A stretch of DNA of 6,053 nt. It comes from an uncultured euryarchaeote (GTDB lineage Archaea > Thermoplasmatota > Poseidoniia > Poseidoniales > Thalassarchaeaceae). The notes below the pieces were generated by a model, which saw only the letters and a program-made list of their open reading frames with translations, ran no database searches and had not been told where the DNA came from. The DNA lies in assembly GCA_937876055.1 (NCBI GenBank), contig CALEIW010000021.1, forward strand, positions 1 to 6,053. Direction: 5' to 3'. A program made the position numbers and the translations under genes. This document shows positions 5,851-6,053 of the stretch, one piece after another (positions within the stretch are counted from its first letter, which is position 1; each line of letters starts with the position of its first letter).

Positions 5851-6053
5851 TCATTCATCATCTGAACCACGAAGGTTCTGATTGATGGTCACAATCGAAG
5901 CGACTAGTAGTCCGACCAAGGAAATCACTGCAACCCAATACAATGGCCCTTCCAATAATGCCTCCTCTTCGTTTTCTGGCAATTCAGGTTCTGGTTCTGG
6001 CTCCTCCTCGATATCCAAGTATGACCAAGCATCTCTACAAGTCACATCGGTGG
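5851..6053 (-). CDS. C-terminal part of a surface protein with acidic linker and membrane anchor, cut by the right window edge
   Basis: The minus-strand frame is open from the right edge to a TGA at 5853-5851, giving the last 66 residues of a longer protein. Its end begins TDVTCRDAWSYLDI, runs through an acidic Pro/Glu linker (EEEPEPEPELPENEEE), then a membrane helix of about 20 residues (from GPLYWVAV to ASIVTI), and finishes with a short tail NQNLRGSDDE. A GTG at 6045 could be called as a start, but it lies within coding-like sequence and the frame continues upstream, so I treat the gene as 5'-truncated. The layout (outer domain, extended acidic stalk, C-terminal helix) is typical of anchored exported proteins in marine euryarchaea. 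The Cys near the start of the fragment may form a disulfide. No PGF or PEF sorting motif precedes the helix, so archaeosortase processing is not indicated. The function of the outer domain cannot be judged. Confidence 0.75.
   Translation of the reverse strand, partial: TDVTCRDAWSYLDIEEEPEPEPELPENEEEALLEGPLYWVAVISLVGLLVASIVTINQNLRGSDDE
5860..5882. repeat. Inverted repeat at the junction of convergent genes
   Basis: ATCTGAACC, loop ACGAA, then GGTTCTGAT form a stem of eight pairs with one internal T-T mismatch, starting 10 nt past the cysS stop and inside the last codons of the opposing gene. It may form the 3' end hairpin of the cysS transcript. It lacks a following T-tract and is constrained by coding on the other strand, so chance is possible. 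Confidence 0.3.

Noticed and set aside
5985..6010. Tandem six-base repeat (GGTTCT-like units) as a mobile or regulatory repeat
   Set aside because: It is explained by the coding of alternating Pro-Glu residues in the stalk of the opposing gene.
5851..6045. A complete 64-residue small membrane protein starting at GTG 6045
   Set aside because: The frame stays open to the window edge and the layout is that of the anchored C-terminus of a larger exported protein, so a truncated gene is more likely. A small separate gene is not fully excluded.

Overview
The window is compact and almost fully coding, with short intergenic gaps and genes on both strands. I read it as an archaeal chromosome fragment, most likely an uncultured marine euryarchaeote of the Marine Group II (Poseidoniales) type. 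Three things support this: an archaeal-style mevalonate kinase, TATA-like boxes about 25-28 bp upstream of several start codons with few convincing Shine-Dalgarno sites (leaderless transcription), and a surface-type protein ending in an acidic Pro/Glu linker plus a C-terminal membrane helix. The archaeal assignment is fairly firm. The lineage is inferred from gene style, not from a marker gene.

Layout from left to right. Positions 1-19 (minus) hold the first codons of a gene that leaves the window, with a good TATA box. Positions 107-1078 (minus) are mevalonate kinase, for isoprenoid lipid precursors. A 127-bp divergent spacer follows. Positions 1206-3212 (plus) encode a large membrane iron-sulfur oxidoreductase combining a NarI/HdrE-like cytochrome b-type membrane domain, two 4Fe-4S motifs and two CCG-type domains. 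This is the architecture of HdrD-like ETF:quinone oxidoreductases (EMO type). Positions 3244-3633 (plus) encode a small four-helix membrane protein with its own TATA box. A 97-bp spacer with two strong inverted repeats follows. Positions 3731-4435 (plus) are a class I glutamine amidotransferase-like hydrolase (peptidase C26, PuuD-like). Positions 4462-5850 (plus) are cysteinyl-tRNA synthetase. Positions 5851-6053 (minus) are the C-terminal end of an anchored surface protein that enters from the right edge. Its stop codon directly abuts the cysS stop.

Functionally this is mostly housekeeping: isoprenoid synthesis, a respiratory-chain entry point probably fed by acyl-CoA oxidation through ETF, gamma-glutamyl amide turnover, and tRNA charging. 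I see no mobile element, CRISPR array, rRNA or tRNA, and no clear sign of a new multi-gene system. The items most worth checking are the membrane oxidoreductase with one non-canonical CCG domain, the small four-helix protein beside it, the paired inverted repeats upstream of the amidotransferase gene, and the zero-spacing convergent gene ends.
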